NCBI RefSeq assembly: GCF_018882415.1
Contig: NZ_JACVOL010000001.1
Span: forward strand, 1,919,850-1,983,849
Origin: Polynucleobacter sp. 86C-FISCH
Lineage (GTDB): Bacteria > Pseudomonadota > Gammaproteobacteria > Burkholderiales > Burkholderiaceae
DNA: 64,000 nucleotides
Direction: 5' to 3'
Shown: positions 38,611 to 46,117 of the stretch, piece by piece
How the letters are laid out: every line of letters begins with the position of its first letter
Numbering within the stretch: the stretch's first letter is position 1
Position numbers and translations under genes: made by a program
The notes under the pieces: model-generated
Database searches by the model: none
The model's input: only the letters and a program-made list of their open reading frames with translations
What the model was told of the DNA's origin: nothing

Positions 38611-39135
38611 TCAGGCAAACACAGCGCCCTCAACACCCTCGTCACGAGACATTTGAGCCAAATCACAAGGCATTAATCTGACCTCGCAAGTATCACGATC
38701 ACTAAAACAATTTAGTATTCGTACCACGAGAATTGGAGCTAGAAAAATAGCTCTACTTAAGTTTTCAATGTCAGCAGTTAGTAGAAAATTATTGGCATCA
38801 CACGCAGACAGCCTGCAAATAATTTTATTGCTCATAAATGCAAATATATGCCCTTTCATTACGCGCAAATTAGCGACTCCAATAAGGTTTCTATCAGTAC
38901 TATCCTTAAACTTTAATACATCAGAAATATTATTTTGATATCCCGGGCCATCTAATAGTGAGACTGAAAACTCGGAAAATAGAAATTTATCGTATCCGCG
39001 AATATTTAATTGGTCCTCAGATATTGCAAGAAACCCTGCACTTTCTGGTTTTTTATAACTAGTAGAAAAATAAAATACAAAGCCTAAAGCAAGAAGCAAT
39101 AAAGAAGAAAAAATCAAAATTAGTATGGATAACAT
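38611..39135 (-). CDS. hypothetical membrane-anchored protein
   Basis: The 174-residue protein has one N-terminal membrane segment (LSILILIFSSLLLLALGFVFYF) and a soluble remainder with five to six Cys residues, in part within RLSACDAN and NCFSDRDTCEVRLMPCD. The frame opens with TTG at 39153; the ATG at 39135 is preferred because a GGGG ribosome-like site precedes it. I do not recognise a family. The codon use is AT-rich like the surrounding accessory region. The 52-residue gene and its terminator lie immediately upstream on the same strand. Confidence 0.5.
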   Translation of the reverse strand: MLSILILIFSSLLLLALGFVFYFSTSYKKPESAGFLAISEDQLNIRGYDKFLFSEFSVSLLDGPGYQNNISDVLKFKDSTDRNLIGVANLRVMKGHIFAFMSNKIICRLSACDANNFLLTADIENLSRAIFLAPILVVRILNCFSDRDTCEVRLMPCDLAQMSRDEGVEGAVFA

Positions 39136-39170
39136 GCAACCCCAACAGGCCAAGATTTAACTTAAAGAAT

Positions 39171-39206
39171 AAAAAAAGATTGCGCAGGGTAACCTGCGCA
39201 ATCTTT
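39171..39206 (-). terminator. strong terminator on the minus strand
   Basis: AAAGATTGCGCAGG (39175-39188) pairs with CCTGCGCAATCTTT (39193-39206), a 14-bp perfect stem with a 4-base loop, followed on the minus strand by seven T. It starts 6 bases after the stop of the small gene at 39212-39370 and supports that this gene is transcribed. Confidence 0.9.
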
Positions 39207-39211
39207 AATTT

Positions 39212-39370
39212 TTAGATGGCTCTAAATTGAGAGCAATCAATTTCACACGGAGAGCGCCCATTCTTAATTAGAACCACATGAATAACAAGTATCAAATTTA
39301 GAACGGTAAGTTGCCTAGCGGTGGGTACGCTACGTATATTAAAGTGTATCGAAGAAAATAATGCCTTCAT
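39212..39370 (-). CDS. putative 52-aa small protein with CEIDC motif
   Basis: A 52-codon open frame begins MKALFSSIHFNIRSVPTARQ, has a hydrophobic middle (LTVLNLILVIHVVLI) and ends SPCEIDCSQFRAI. The two Cys in a CxxxC pattern near the C-terminus and the basic-hydrophobic-Cys layout look like a conserved small protein rather than random sequence. A strong intrinsic terminator begins 6 bases after the stop, which fits a short monocistronic transcript. The ribosome site is weak. The plus-strand response regulator pseudogene starts 18 bases away in the opposite direction. I do not know a function. Confidence 0.5.
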   Translation of the reverse strand: MKALFSSIHFNIRSVPTARQLTVLNLILVIHVVLIKNGRSPCEIDCSQFRAI

Positions 39371-39387
39371 AAATAGACTAAAGCTCT

Positions 39388-39920
39388 ATGGAAAATATAT
39401 ATGTACTCACCTCATCCACAATTCCAGCCAGCAAACTTTCCACTGAACTCAAGAGAGTTAAACAAGCCTCAAGAAGGGAAATTAAAACATCTAAACCTTC
39501 GCTAAATAATGCATCTATTGCCTTGGTTTATTTGGATAAAAGAGATTCCAACCCGCTAAACGCGATAATCCAAATAAAATTAAAATGGCCTGAAATGGCT
39601 GTTGTATACATAGGGCACAAAATTACATTTAAGCTGCCGATTGAATTGATGCGAGTAGGTCTAAGTGATTACCTGACTCAACCAGTAACACAGGAAGATA
39701 TTGATGATTCAGTTGAAAGAATTTGCTTAAGGATGAAGGTGCTGAGGTTTGACCCAGAACACTACAAGTTACTACCAGGGAAATTCAGGTGTGCAATTTG
39801 TTGACAAAAGGATTGATAAGCAAGGAAATTGCTGAATATCTGAATTTAACACCCGCAACCGTCAAGGTTTACAAATCCAGATTGTTCAACAAGCTGAGTG
39901 TGAAAACCATTTCAGATTAA
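39388..39920 (+). pseudogene. LuxR-type response regulator, frameshifted
   Basis: The first frame (39388-39804) encodes a receiver-like domain: IALVYLDKRDSNPLNAIIQI, MAVVYIGHKITFKLPIEL and MRVGLSDYLTQPVTQEDI. It then runs out at a stop. From about 39775 the -1 frame encodes a clear LuxR helix-turn-helix, REIQVCNLLTKGLISKEIAE followed by LTPATVKVYKSRLFNKLSV, ending at 39920. One base seems to be missing near 39773-39780, at the domain junction. As it stands the product lacks DNA binding. A sequencing error or a ribosomal -1 shift would restore a complete NarL-like regulator of about 177 residues. The receiver is also divergent: the usual phospho-Asp is not obvious (possibly the Asp in VYLDKRD). 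Confidence 0.75.
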
Positions 39921-40044
39921 ATGAGAAAAGTTCTCATTTAACATGACTACATTAATGAAGTGTGTGAAAAATCTCAAATCAGTCCACCCCACCCTCTTTC
40001 TTATTTCAGTGTTTTTAATGCAATCCTCCAACATGAATTCAGTT

Positions 40045-40076
40045 AAAAAAAGGGGCATCAGAGCCCCTTTTTTTAA
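40045..40076 (-). terminator. terminator after the isochorismatase-like gene
   Basis: AAAAAAAGGGGC (40045-40056) pairs with GCCCCTTTTTTT (40063-40074). On the minus strand the stem is followed by T residues. It lies 13 bases after the stop of the gene at 40089 and can act in both directions. Confidence 0.85.
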
Positions 40077-40088
40077 AAGTCATGAATC

Positions 40089-40835
40089 TTACTTGTTCGC
40101 AACACTTGCTTTGGCTGCAGTATTTAATTGCCAAACAATATTTGCAAAAGACATATTCATAGCGCCATATACCTCTCCAGACTTCGGATCAGCATTATCA
40201 CCCAGCAACTCAACCGACGCAGTTGCATAGTCAGTTAGAGGAATACCTGCAACTGTTAAACGCTGAATACCTGACTGACGTTTTGCTTGATTAAATGTAC
40301 CTGAAGCATCAAGTACTACTCGGGTATCGTAACCTTGCTCGTACGCAGACATGGCCGGCAACGCAGCGCAAACCTCCAAAGAAATACCGGCAACCAGAAT
40401 TTGCTTGCGGCCTGTAGCCTTCACCGCCTCGACGACCTTGGGGTCATCCCATGCATTTACTGCTGTTCTTTGAATAATGTTTACACCAGGTAATTCTTTT
40501 GCTAATTCAGGAATAAGCGGACCCCACATATCGCCAGGACCAACATTGGTAACAATTACCGGTATGCCCAATATTTTTGCGGCTTTAGCTAATGCAGCAA
40601 CATTATTCGAGAGTTCAGCAGTGCCAATATCACGGACCCCACTCAAAAGACCAACCTGGTGATCAACCAATAAAAGAACTGTATCGGACCGTTTTAAAAT
40701 CAAACTATTAGTCATTTTTGTACTTCCTCCTTTTGTATTTTTGTAATCAATTGACTGACTGAATACCGTTCCAGTCGATCCGAAGCCTAAAACCATCGCA
40801 ACAATGCTTGCAACAAAAGTTTTTTTATTAAGCAT
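40089..40835 (-). CDS. isochorismatase-family hydrolase with N-terminal signal peptide (alternative internal start)
   Basis: The 248-residue protein is a cysteine hydrolase of the isochorismatase superfamily. It has the catalytic Asp in VLLLVDHQVGLLSG, and the catalytic Cys in AGISLEVCAALPAMSA. Homologues of this type hydrolyse amides or are of unknown substrate. The N-terminus, MLNKKTFVASIVAMVLGFGS and a VFSQS end, looks like a Sec signal peptide, so the product may be periplasmic. However, an internal ATG at 40715 (MTNSLILKRSDTV) has a strong AGGAGG ribosome site 10 bases upstream and would give a cytoplasmic protein of 208 residues. Both forms may be made. A terminator follows. Confidence 0.85.
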   Translation of the reverse strand: MLNKKTFVASIVAMVLGFGSTGTVFSQSIDYKNTKGGSTKMTNSLILKRSDTVLLLVDHQVGLLSGVRDIGTAELSNNVAALAKAAKILGIPVIVTNVGPGDMWGPLIPELAKELPGVNIIQRTAVNAWDDPKVVEAVKATGRKQILVAGISLEVCAALPAMSAYEQGYDTRVVLDASGTFNQAKRQSGIQRLTVAGIPLTDYATASVELLGDNADPKSGEVYGAMNMSFANIVWQLNTAAKASVANK

Positions 40836-41064
40836 AATTTTTCTACTTTGCCAATTTAGCAACATCAATGCTGTTGCAATTCACCAATACATCTGATGTA
40901 CTCGAGCTAGTCTAACAACCACTTAAATAAATTACTATGGCAAAAAGAGAACGCTATGTTTCTAATTGGCATCAATAATTCAATAGAAATATCCAAAAGA
41001 GTAGATCTCTAGTCGATAAGATAATCGGAGAACTTTGCACTTCCCATGCAAAAGTCGAGTGGTT

Positions 41065-41493
41065 TTATGCCCTGGATGTTGCATCCGCAAGTTGAATTGA
41101 AAACTCATGAAAGTTAGAGGGAATGCGATCTCCAAGATCAACCCCGTTTACCAGCTTATCAGGCAGGTCTAAATAGACACCCAATTTCTTCCTCATTGCT
41201 AAGCTAGGTGTAATCCATATGGAATTCATAGCCAGCCACTTCCAGAACCGAGGATCACTCTCAACCGGTATTGGGGCTCTTGTTTTGTATGAAATCGTAC
41301 ACTGCTCCAATAACAAATAGCCATCAATTCCACCTTTCATCTCCAGCATGATGACTATTGGCATATTGACTGAATAGCCCAATGCTGTAGTTTCAAAAAA
41401 ATTCACTGTGGGGCGAATCCACTCATGCACCCACTCTTGGCGCTCAAAGTTTCTTCTAAAGTATGAGCTAGAAATCAAATCATCATTTAGCAT
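41065..41493 (-). CDS. hypothetical protein (142 aa)
   Basis: The protein has 142 residues with no signal peptide or membrane segment. It is rich in aromatic residues, for example SYFRRNFERQEWVHEWIRP and RFWKWLAMNSIWITPSLAMR, and has a balanced composition that looks coding. I recognise no family. It lies 60 bases downstream of the small membrane protein gene at 41554 on the same strand, so the two may be cotranscribed. Confidence 0.55.
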   Translation of the reverse strand: MLNDDLISSSYFRRNFERQEWVHEWIRPTVNFFETTALGYSVNMPIVIMLEMKGGIDGYLLLEQCTISYKTRAPIPVESDPRFWKWLAMNSIWITPSLAMRKKLGVYLDLPDKLVNGVDLGDRIPSNFHEFSIQLADATSRA

Positions 41494-41553
41494 CTTTTAC
41501 CCAATATTGACCAATTAGCGATAGTTGATTCATATTTTTTTGGCTCCTAACTA

Positions 41554-41934
41554 CTATTCTTGTTTATTCTCAGACTTTCTTGTAACACCCGTTGCAAAAT
41601 TGAGGGTATCTCCAAGGCAACCAAAAAATGTTATCCCATGGTGTATTTGATATTCCAAGTGAACGGGCGATCCAAGATGCTCCTGCACTTTTCTGGCAAC
41701 ATCGTCATCTCGAATCGAAAATTGGAATTTTCTCTGAATTCCTAAATCTGGCTCGATGACCACTTCCCCTTCCCATGTCTTACATATAAAGCCTTTTTTA
41801 GATAATTTTTGTAAGTAACCTTCTTGGTAAGAAAATACGGGATTCCAGTCAAACCATAAGTACGCATATCCCACCGAAAAAACTATAGCAAGTAGGCATA
41901 AAAAAGCGAGTATATTTTTTGCTTTCTTAAGCAT
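41554..41934 (-). CDS. membrane-anchored protein, KTWEGE family (function unknown)
   Basis: The 126-residue protein has an N-terminal membrane helix (ILAFLCLLAIVFSVGYAYLWF) followed by YQEGYLQKLSKKGFICKTWEGEV, FSIRDDDVARKV and LEYQIHHGITFFG. This pattern recurs in a widespread family of small membrane-anchored proteins that databases often misname 6-phosphogluconate dehydrogenase; the resemblance is from memory. The likely fold is a small beta domain facing the periplasm. No function is known. Its neighbours are a hypothetical gene downstream and a divergent DUF2798 gene. Confidence 0.7.
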   Translation of the reverse strand: MLKKAKNILAFLCLLAIVFSVGYAYLWFDWNPVFSYQEGYLQKLSKKGFICKTWEGEVVIEPDLGIQRKFQFSIRDDDVARKVQEHLGSPVHLEYQIHHGITFFGCLGDTLNFATGVTRKSENKQE

Positions 41935-42034
41935 TATTTTTCCATTCGATAAAATATTTTTCGGTAACAGCCTGAAGCATTAATTTAAGATATAAGAAAA
42001 ACTTTGTTTTGATTTCTATTCCTAAAAAATACCG

Positions 42035-42262
42035 ATGAAACTATCAAAAAAATATTTGCCATTTTTTTCTGCCGCATTGATGTCATGCATCATGTCAGCA
42101 GCAATGTCAGCTGTATCCCTCCTCACCATATCAGGCTTCAATAGTAATTTTTTTAAAGAATGGCTCGATAGCTTTGCTCACGTATGGCCCACCTCTTTTA
42201 TCATTATTTTTATTGTTGCGCCCTTTGTGCGGTGGGTTACCTCCAAAGTAACTGAGCATTAA
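42035..42262 (+). CDS. DUF2798 family small membrane protein
   Basis: The 75-residue protein has two membrane helices, LPFFSAALMSCIMSAAMSAV and VWPTSFIIIFIVAPFVRWVT, separated by a short loop containing FFKEWLDSFAHVWPTSF. The PxxVRxxT ending and two-helix layout match the DUF2798 family. Function is unknown. It is transcribed away from the KTWEGE gene. Confidence 0.8.
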   Translation: MKLSKKYLPFFSAALMSCIMSAAMSAVSLLTISGFNSNFFKEWLDSFAHVWPTSFIIIFIVAPFVRWVTSKVTEH

Positions 42263-42342
42263 TTTCGTCAATGAATAATGTCTCCTATTTTAAGTCTAGG
42301 GCAATAGCATCAATACACTGACAATTATTTTGGATGGAAAAT

Positions 42343-42357
42343 AGAACGATTTGTTTC
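42343..42357. promoter_or_regulatory. candidate dyad operator (degenerate copy)
   Basis: AGAAC-GATTT-GTTTC, preceded by AAAT, is a degenerate copy of the AGAAC-N5-GTTCT dyad found before both hdeD genes and cls. It lies about 190 bases upstream of the flavodoxin-like gene. Confidence 0.3.
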
Positions 42358-42545
42358 ATAGTTGAGTTTGGTGCGATCTTTAATTTCTAGTCAATTTCAT
42401 TTGAACTTAAATCCCAAAAACATCAATCACTTACGAGTTAACTACCACTCTAGTGCAAAAAATTTGATCCGCCTTTTCAGCAAGAATTTTTCTGCAATTG
42501 AGATTAAGATCATCGGGGATATCTTAATTTTCTTAAGGAGAAGCA

Positions 42546-43106
42546 ATGGCAATACCTTCAAATATTGCAGTTATATACCACTCTGGATATGGTCATACCG
42601 AAGCAATTGCCAAATCAATTGCTGAGGGTGCGAATGGCGCGTTATTGATTACAATTGGTCAGGATGGAAATATTGACGAACAAGATTGGGAGTTTTTAGA
42701 TCATGCTGATGCCATCATTATGGGTAGCCCTACATATATGGGGGGCGTAAGCTGGCAATTTAAAAAATTTGCTGATGCGACAAGTAAGCGATGGTTTGCT
42801 GGCAGATGGAAAAATAAGGTTGGCGGTGCATTTACTATCTCCGCAGGATATAGCGGTGACAAGTTCTCCACCCTGCTCTATATGCTTACTCTAGGTATGC
42901 AAAACGGCTTGATCTGGGTCGGTCAAGCTGAAGCAAACGAACACAAGGTCATTGATGGCATTAACCGACTTGGGTCATCCTTGGGGTTAATGGCTCAGTG
43001 CCCACCACAAGATCCAGCTAGCGCGATACCGTTAGGTGATTTGGAAACGGCGCACCTGTATGGACAAAGAATTGCTGCCGTTGCCGCAAGATTGAAATTG
43101 GCCTAA
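42546..43106 (+). CDS. flavodoxin-like NAD(P)H:quinone oxidoreductase (WrbA-like)
   Basis: The 186-residue protein has the FMN phosphate loop YHSGYGHTEAIAKSIAEG (about 11-28), a DAIIMGSPTYMGGVSWQFK segment and GGAFTISAGYSGD, as in the WrbA/NADPH-dependent FMN reductase group. Such enzymes reduce quinones by two electrons and limit oxidative damage. A good AAGGAGA ribosome site precedes the ATG. It stands upstream of the LodA/LodB-like pair, 130 bases away on the same strand; a functional link is possible because that pair contains a quinone cofactor, but this is inference. Confidence 0.87.
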   Translation: MAIPSNIAVIYHSGYGHTEAIAKSIAEGANGALLITIGQDGNIDEQDWEFLDHADAIIMGSPTYMGGVSWQFKKFADATSKRWFAGRWKNKVGGAFTISAGYSGDKFSTLLYMLTLGMQNGLIWVGQAEANEHKVIDGINRLGSSLGLMAQCPPQDPASAIPLGDLETAHLYGQRIAAVAARLKLA

Positions 43107-43236
43107 TTTAGCTATTTTCATATTTATCCGAACGAATGAACTATCGACATAAGACTTAGAAATGTAGCTCTTAGCTGAATTTTTTCGTTCTCGCGACTAA
43201 AAGAACCCTCACTCCATACTTTAATTATTAAGACAC

Positions 43237-44922
43237 ATGAACGCTAACGTACCCCAGGACATACCCACCAATTCTTTGTATGATGAATCCGCAAAGATAA
43301 ATGGTGGTTACTTTCGCGTTCACCCTGGATTAGGCATTGCACGTGTGGGCAATAGCCCAAATGAATTCTATATAGGTCCAGAATCACCAAACTGGATACT
43401 ACCACCAGCAGATAACCATTACAAAGATGCCGATGGCCTCATTAAAAGGCAAGCAGCTCGTTTTAGAGTTTACGAGTACGATTCAAGCGGAAATGTGATT
43501 CAAGAAATTCACTCAAAGATTGCTCGCATTGTATGGACCGTAACAATTGCCAATAAAAAGGGTGGCTGGTATCAATTTAAAGGTGAAGACGCGTGGGCAG
43601 ATGAATCTAGTAGAGTCCTCCGCAACCCCACAATTGAATCAAATCTTGAACCAGATCAGAGAAAATCCCTCAATATCACCCCTGCTCAAAAGAGTATTGA
43701 GGGAGAAAGCGCCAAACCTATTGAGTTTAATGACGGGTTATTTCTTGGAAAAACCGTTTGTTTGGGGGAAATACGTACCGATGTACTTGGTCGCTTATTA
43801 GTTCTTGGTGGCGATGGCAGTGCTGCGAGTATTCAGCCCAACAATCCTGTTAGCGATTTTGCTAATAATGATGGATGGTATGACAATATTGCCGACGGCT
43901 GGGTTGAGGCAACAATTTATCTCTCTGATGGATGTTCTTGCATAGCTGATCGAGCCTCGGTCATTATTGCTCCACCTTCTTTTGCCCCCGATCTTCATAG
44001 CCTCGTAACGCTGGATGATCAAATGCAAGAGTTATCGCAATCGCAAGGATGGATAACGCTGGAATCTGATGAAGTTCTTTTTTATCGTGATGTTTACCCA
44101 ATATTGCTTCGCTCGAGTAATTTAGCTTGGGTTAGCGGAGCAGCCTATCGCGGTCATGGAGCTGGGGCTTATGGCAGCTTTACAGACTCAAAACATATAT
44201 CGATTTATAGCGACGCCTCCAGCAATTCAAAGGGGAAACGTGAAAGATTGTTTTCCATACTACGACCCCCTGAGATGGCCGATCATCAGAGTGGAAATCC
44301 AATAAGCGGTGGTTTAATGCCATTGCTTTATGGCTCAAAAGGGATTGATTCAAATGAAAAGCCTCGTAATTGGTTTTCAATACTGCCAGGTCAATATGCG
44401 CGAATGAAAGCGTGGGCTGAAGGTTTATTTACCCTTGATAACCCGATAGAACCCCGGCCACTAGAACATTACCCTGTGAGCGAGCAACCCAATATGCTTG
44501 ACCGTTCAGCCTTGCAATTCTGCGCTGGCGGCCCTTTTTATCCAGGCATTGAAGTCACCTTCATTGCCACGGATCCCTCAACATGGAGAGCGCCATATCG
44601 CATTAACTCTCAATGGCAACCGGGAGACATCACAAAATGGATGGCAGTACCATGGCAATCTGATTTTTATGAATGCACACTACACTGGTGGCCCATTCAA
44701 AGACCTGATACCGTACTCACAGAAGAGAGCTTTTCTAAGCAATTGGTTGGTGAGCGCCATAGCTGGGCAAGAGGTCTTGGTGAAAAATCACCTCAAGGCA
44801 ACAACGACATGGTGAAGTACTGGGCAGATCTTGGTTTTATCGTCCCAACCAATGATAAGAACCAGGATGTTGTATATGTTGAACAAGAGCGCAATAAAAT
44901 CAGCTGGCCAAATGAGGTTTGA
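43237..44922 (+). CDS. LodA/GoxA-like CTQ-dependent amino acid oxidase
   Basis: The 561-residue protein resembles the LodA family, whose members (lysine epsilon-oxidase LodA, glycine oxidase GoxA) use a cysteine tryptophylquinone made from a Cys and a Trp of the protein and release H2O2. Family features are GGYFRVHPGLGIARVGNSP at about 22-40, the strongly conserved FCAGGPFYPGIE around Cys429, WMAVPWQSDFYEC, and LHWWPIQRPD with Trp484/Trp485. Cys429 and one of these Trp residues are the likely cofactor pair. The gene overlaps a LodB-like flavoprotein gene by 11 bases, the usual maturation partner. There is no signal peptide. The substrate cannot be predicted. Confidence 0.88.
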   Translation: MNANVPQDIPTNSLYDESAKINGGYFRVHPGLGIARVGNSPNEFYIGPESPNWILPPADNHYKDADGLIKRQAARFRVYEYDSSGNVIQEIHSKIARIVWTVTIANKKGGWYQFKGEDAWADESSRVLRNPTIESNLEPDQRKSLNITPAQKSIEGESAKPIEFNDGLFLGKTVCLGEIRTDVLGRLLVLGGDGSAASIQPNNPVSDFANNDGWYDNIADGWVEATIYLSDGCSCIADRASVIIAPPSFAPDLHSLVTLDDQMQELSQSQGWITLESDEVLFYRDVYPILLRSSNLAWVSGAAYRGHGAGAYGSFTDSKHISIYSDASSNSKGKRERLFSILRPPEMADHQSGNPISGGLMPLLYGSKGIDSNEKPRNWFSILPGQYARMKAWAEGLFTLDNPIEPRPLEHYPVSEQPNMLDRSALQFCAGGPFYPGIEVTFIATDPSTWRAPYRINSQWQPGDITKWMAVPWQSDFYECTLHWWPIQRPDTVLTEESFSKQLVGERHSWARGLGEKSPQGNNDMVKYWADLGFIVPTNDKNQDVVYVEQERNKISWPNEV

Positions 44923-46006
44923 TGTCGCCGTTCTTGGCGCAGGCATATCAGGAGCCTGCGCAGCTGTTGAGCTTGCCCGATCAGGATTGAGGGTTGCCTT
45001 ACTAGGTGAACCCGCTAACGCCAAGGTATTAGATAGCGCAGAAACCCTATCAAGCGCAGCAAAGCCATGGCTTGAGCATCTCGATATCTGGACTGACTTT
45101 AAGAAAATTGGCGCACTTCCGCTGGTCGCGTCTCAATCACTTTGGGGAGGCGGCGCCTACTCAAAATCTTCACTTCCATCCCCTTATGGTTCTGATTGGA
45201 TCATTCCCAAGATAAACTTTATTAATCTCTTGCATGAACATGCAAAAAAATATGGCGTCCATGTAAGCTGGTGTCGCTGGAACAAAGTACAAAATCATAG
45301 CCCTGGCGATGAAAAATCCATTTACAGCGTTGAAATAGATGAACCGCCCCACTCCATACTGGCAAATGCCATCATAGACGCAAGCGGCCATCGCGCAAGT
45401 GCAGCAAGGCAATTGAATGCGGAGCGTAAATGCATATTCCACCAAACTGCGCAAATTTGGAATATCAGCACCCCAAAGATATCCACCAAACCTTGGAGCT
45501 TTACGCTCTCTCATTCGAAGGGGTGGATATACGCTGCAACGAGCGCACACAGCGGTCATTCAATCAGCTTATTTTCTGCACATCATAGCGGGCAAGAGGC
45601 TTCCCACAAGACATCAAATAGAATGGCAGTCAACAAGATGACTTCTAATTCTCAGATTAAAGACATTCTCAAAGTGCTAGGACATAAAATGGAAATTTAT
45701 GGCATTGAGAATATACTCAAGGACCAGCGGCCCACCCTCCGTTCGGCAACTTCTAGCAGCACATGGCCGGTAGCTAATAGGCATTGGGTAGCGATTGGCG
45801 ATGCAGCTTGCACTTTAGATCCCCTGTCAAGCTCAGGCCTTTTACATGCCATTAGAAGTGCTTGCAAAGGCGCTAGGGCCATTAAAAATTCCTTAAATGG
45901 AAATTTCAATGATTTAGAGAGCTATTCAAAAATGACAAATCAGTTTTTTCAGAAATATATCCATGAGCGGCAGCAGGTATATTTAAACTCTAAAATTACT
46001 CTTTAG
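44912..46006 (+). CDS. LodB-like FAD-dependent maturation oxidoreductase
   Basis: The 364-residue protein starts with a FAD-binding Rossmann motif, FDVAVLGAGISGACAAVELA, and has a second FAD segment HWVAIGDAACTLDPLSSSG like tryptophan halogenase-type flavoproteins. LodB proteins are needed for the posttranslational formation of the tryptophylquinone in LodA. The frame extends upstream to 44831, but the ATG at 44912 places the Rossmann motif at the N-terminus and overlaps the lodA-like gene by 11 bases, which indicates coupled translation. A 15-bp inverted repeat follows the gene. Confidence 0.87.
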   Translation: MRFDVAVLGAGISGACAAVELARSGLRVALLGEPANAKVLDSAETLSSAAKPWLEHLDIWTDFKKIGALPLVASQSLWGGGAYSKSSLPSPYGSDWIIPKINFINLLHEHAKKYGVHVSWCRWNKVQNHSPGDEKSIYSVEIDEPPHSILANAIIDASGHRASAARQLNAERKCIFHQTAQIWNISTPKISTKPWSFTLSHSKGWIYAATSAHSGHSISLFSAHHSGQEASHKTSNRMAVNKMTSNSQIKDILKVLGHKMEIYGIENILKDQRPTLRSATSSSTWPVANRHWVAIGDAACTLDPLSSSGLLHAIRSACKGARAIKNSLNGNFNDLESYSKMTNQFFQKYIHERQQVYLNSKITL

Positions 46007-46037
46007 AAATTTATTGGGGCGCCTACTTTCCCTTAAG

Positions 46038-46079
46038 GACATAAATTGCAGTATTTATCGGCCAACTGCAATTTATGTC
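46038..46079. repeat. 15-bp perfect inverted repeat between convergent genes
   Basis: GACATAAATTGCAGT (46038-46052) and ACTGCAATTTATGTC (46065-46079) pair perfectly around a 12-base loop. Outer GGGGC/GCCCC flanks can extend the pairing. No T run follows on either strand. It probably ends transcription of the lodB-like and beta-helix genes, which meet here. Confidence 0.7.
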
Positions 46080-46117
46080 AGAAATAAAGGCCCCCATAAA
46101 TATCAGTAAAACTGGTT

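Noticed and set aside
39765..39800. Classical -1 slippery heptamer at the LuxR frameshift
   Set aside because: GGGAAA is present, but in the reading frame it reads A-GGG-AAA, which does not allow good re-pairing of both tRNAs; a lost base is the simpler explanation.
39943..40230. Plus-strand frame of 95 codons
   Set aside because: It runs through a terminator hairpin and into the isochorismatase-like gene on the opposite strand.
42362..42625. Plus-strand frame of 87 codons overlapping the flavodoxin start
   Set aside because: It overlaps the well-supported flavodoxin gene in another frame and has no family features.
45170..45559. Minus-strand frame of 129 codons with hydrophobic text
   Set aside because: It is antisense to the LodB-like gene, whose FAD motifs and coupling are convincing.
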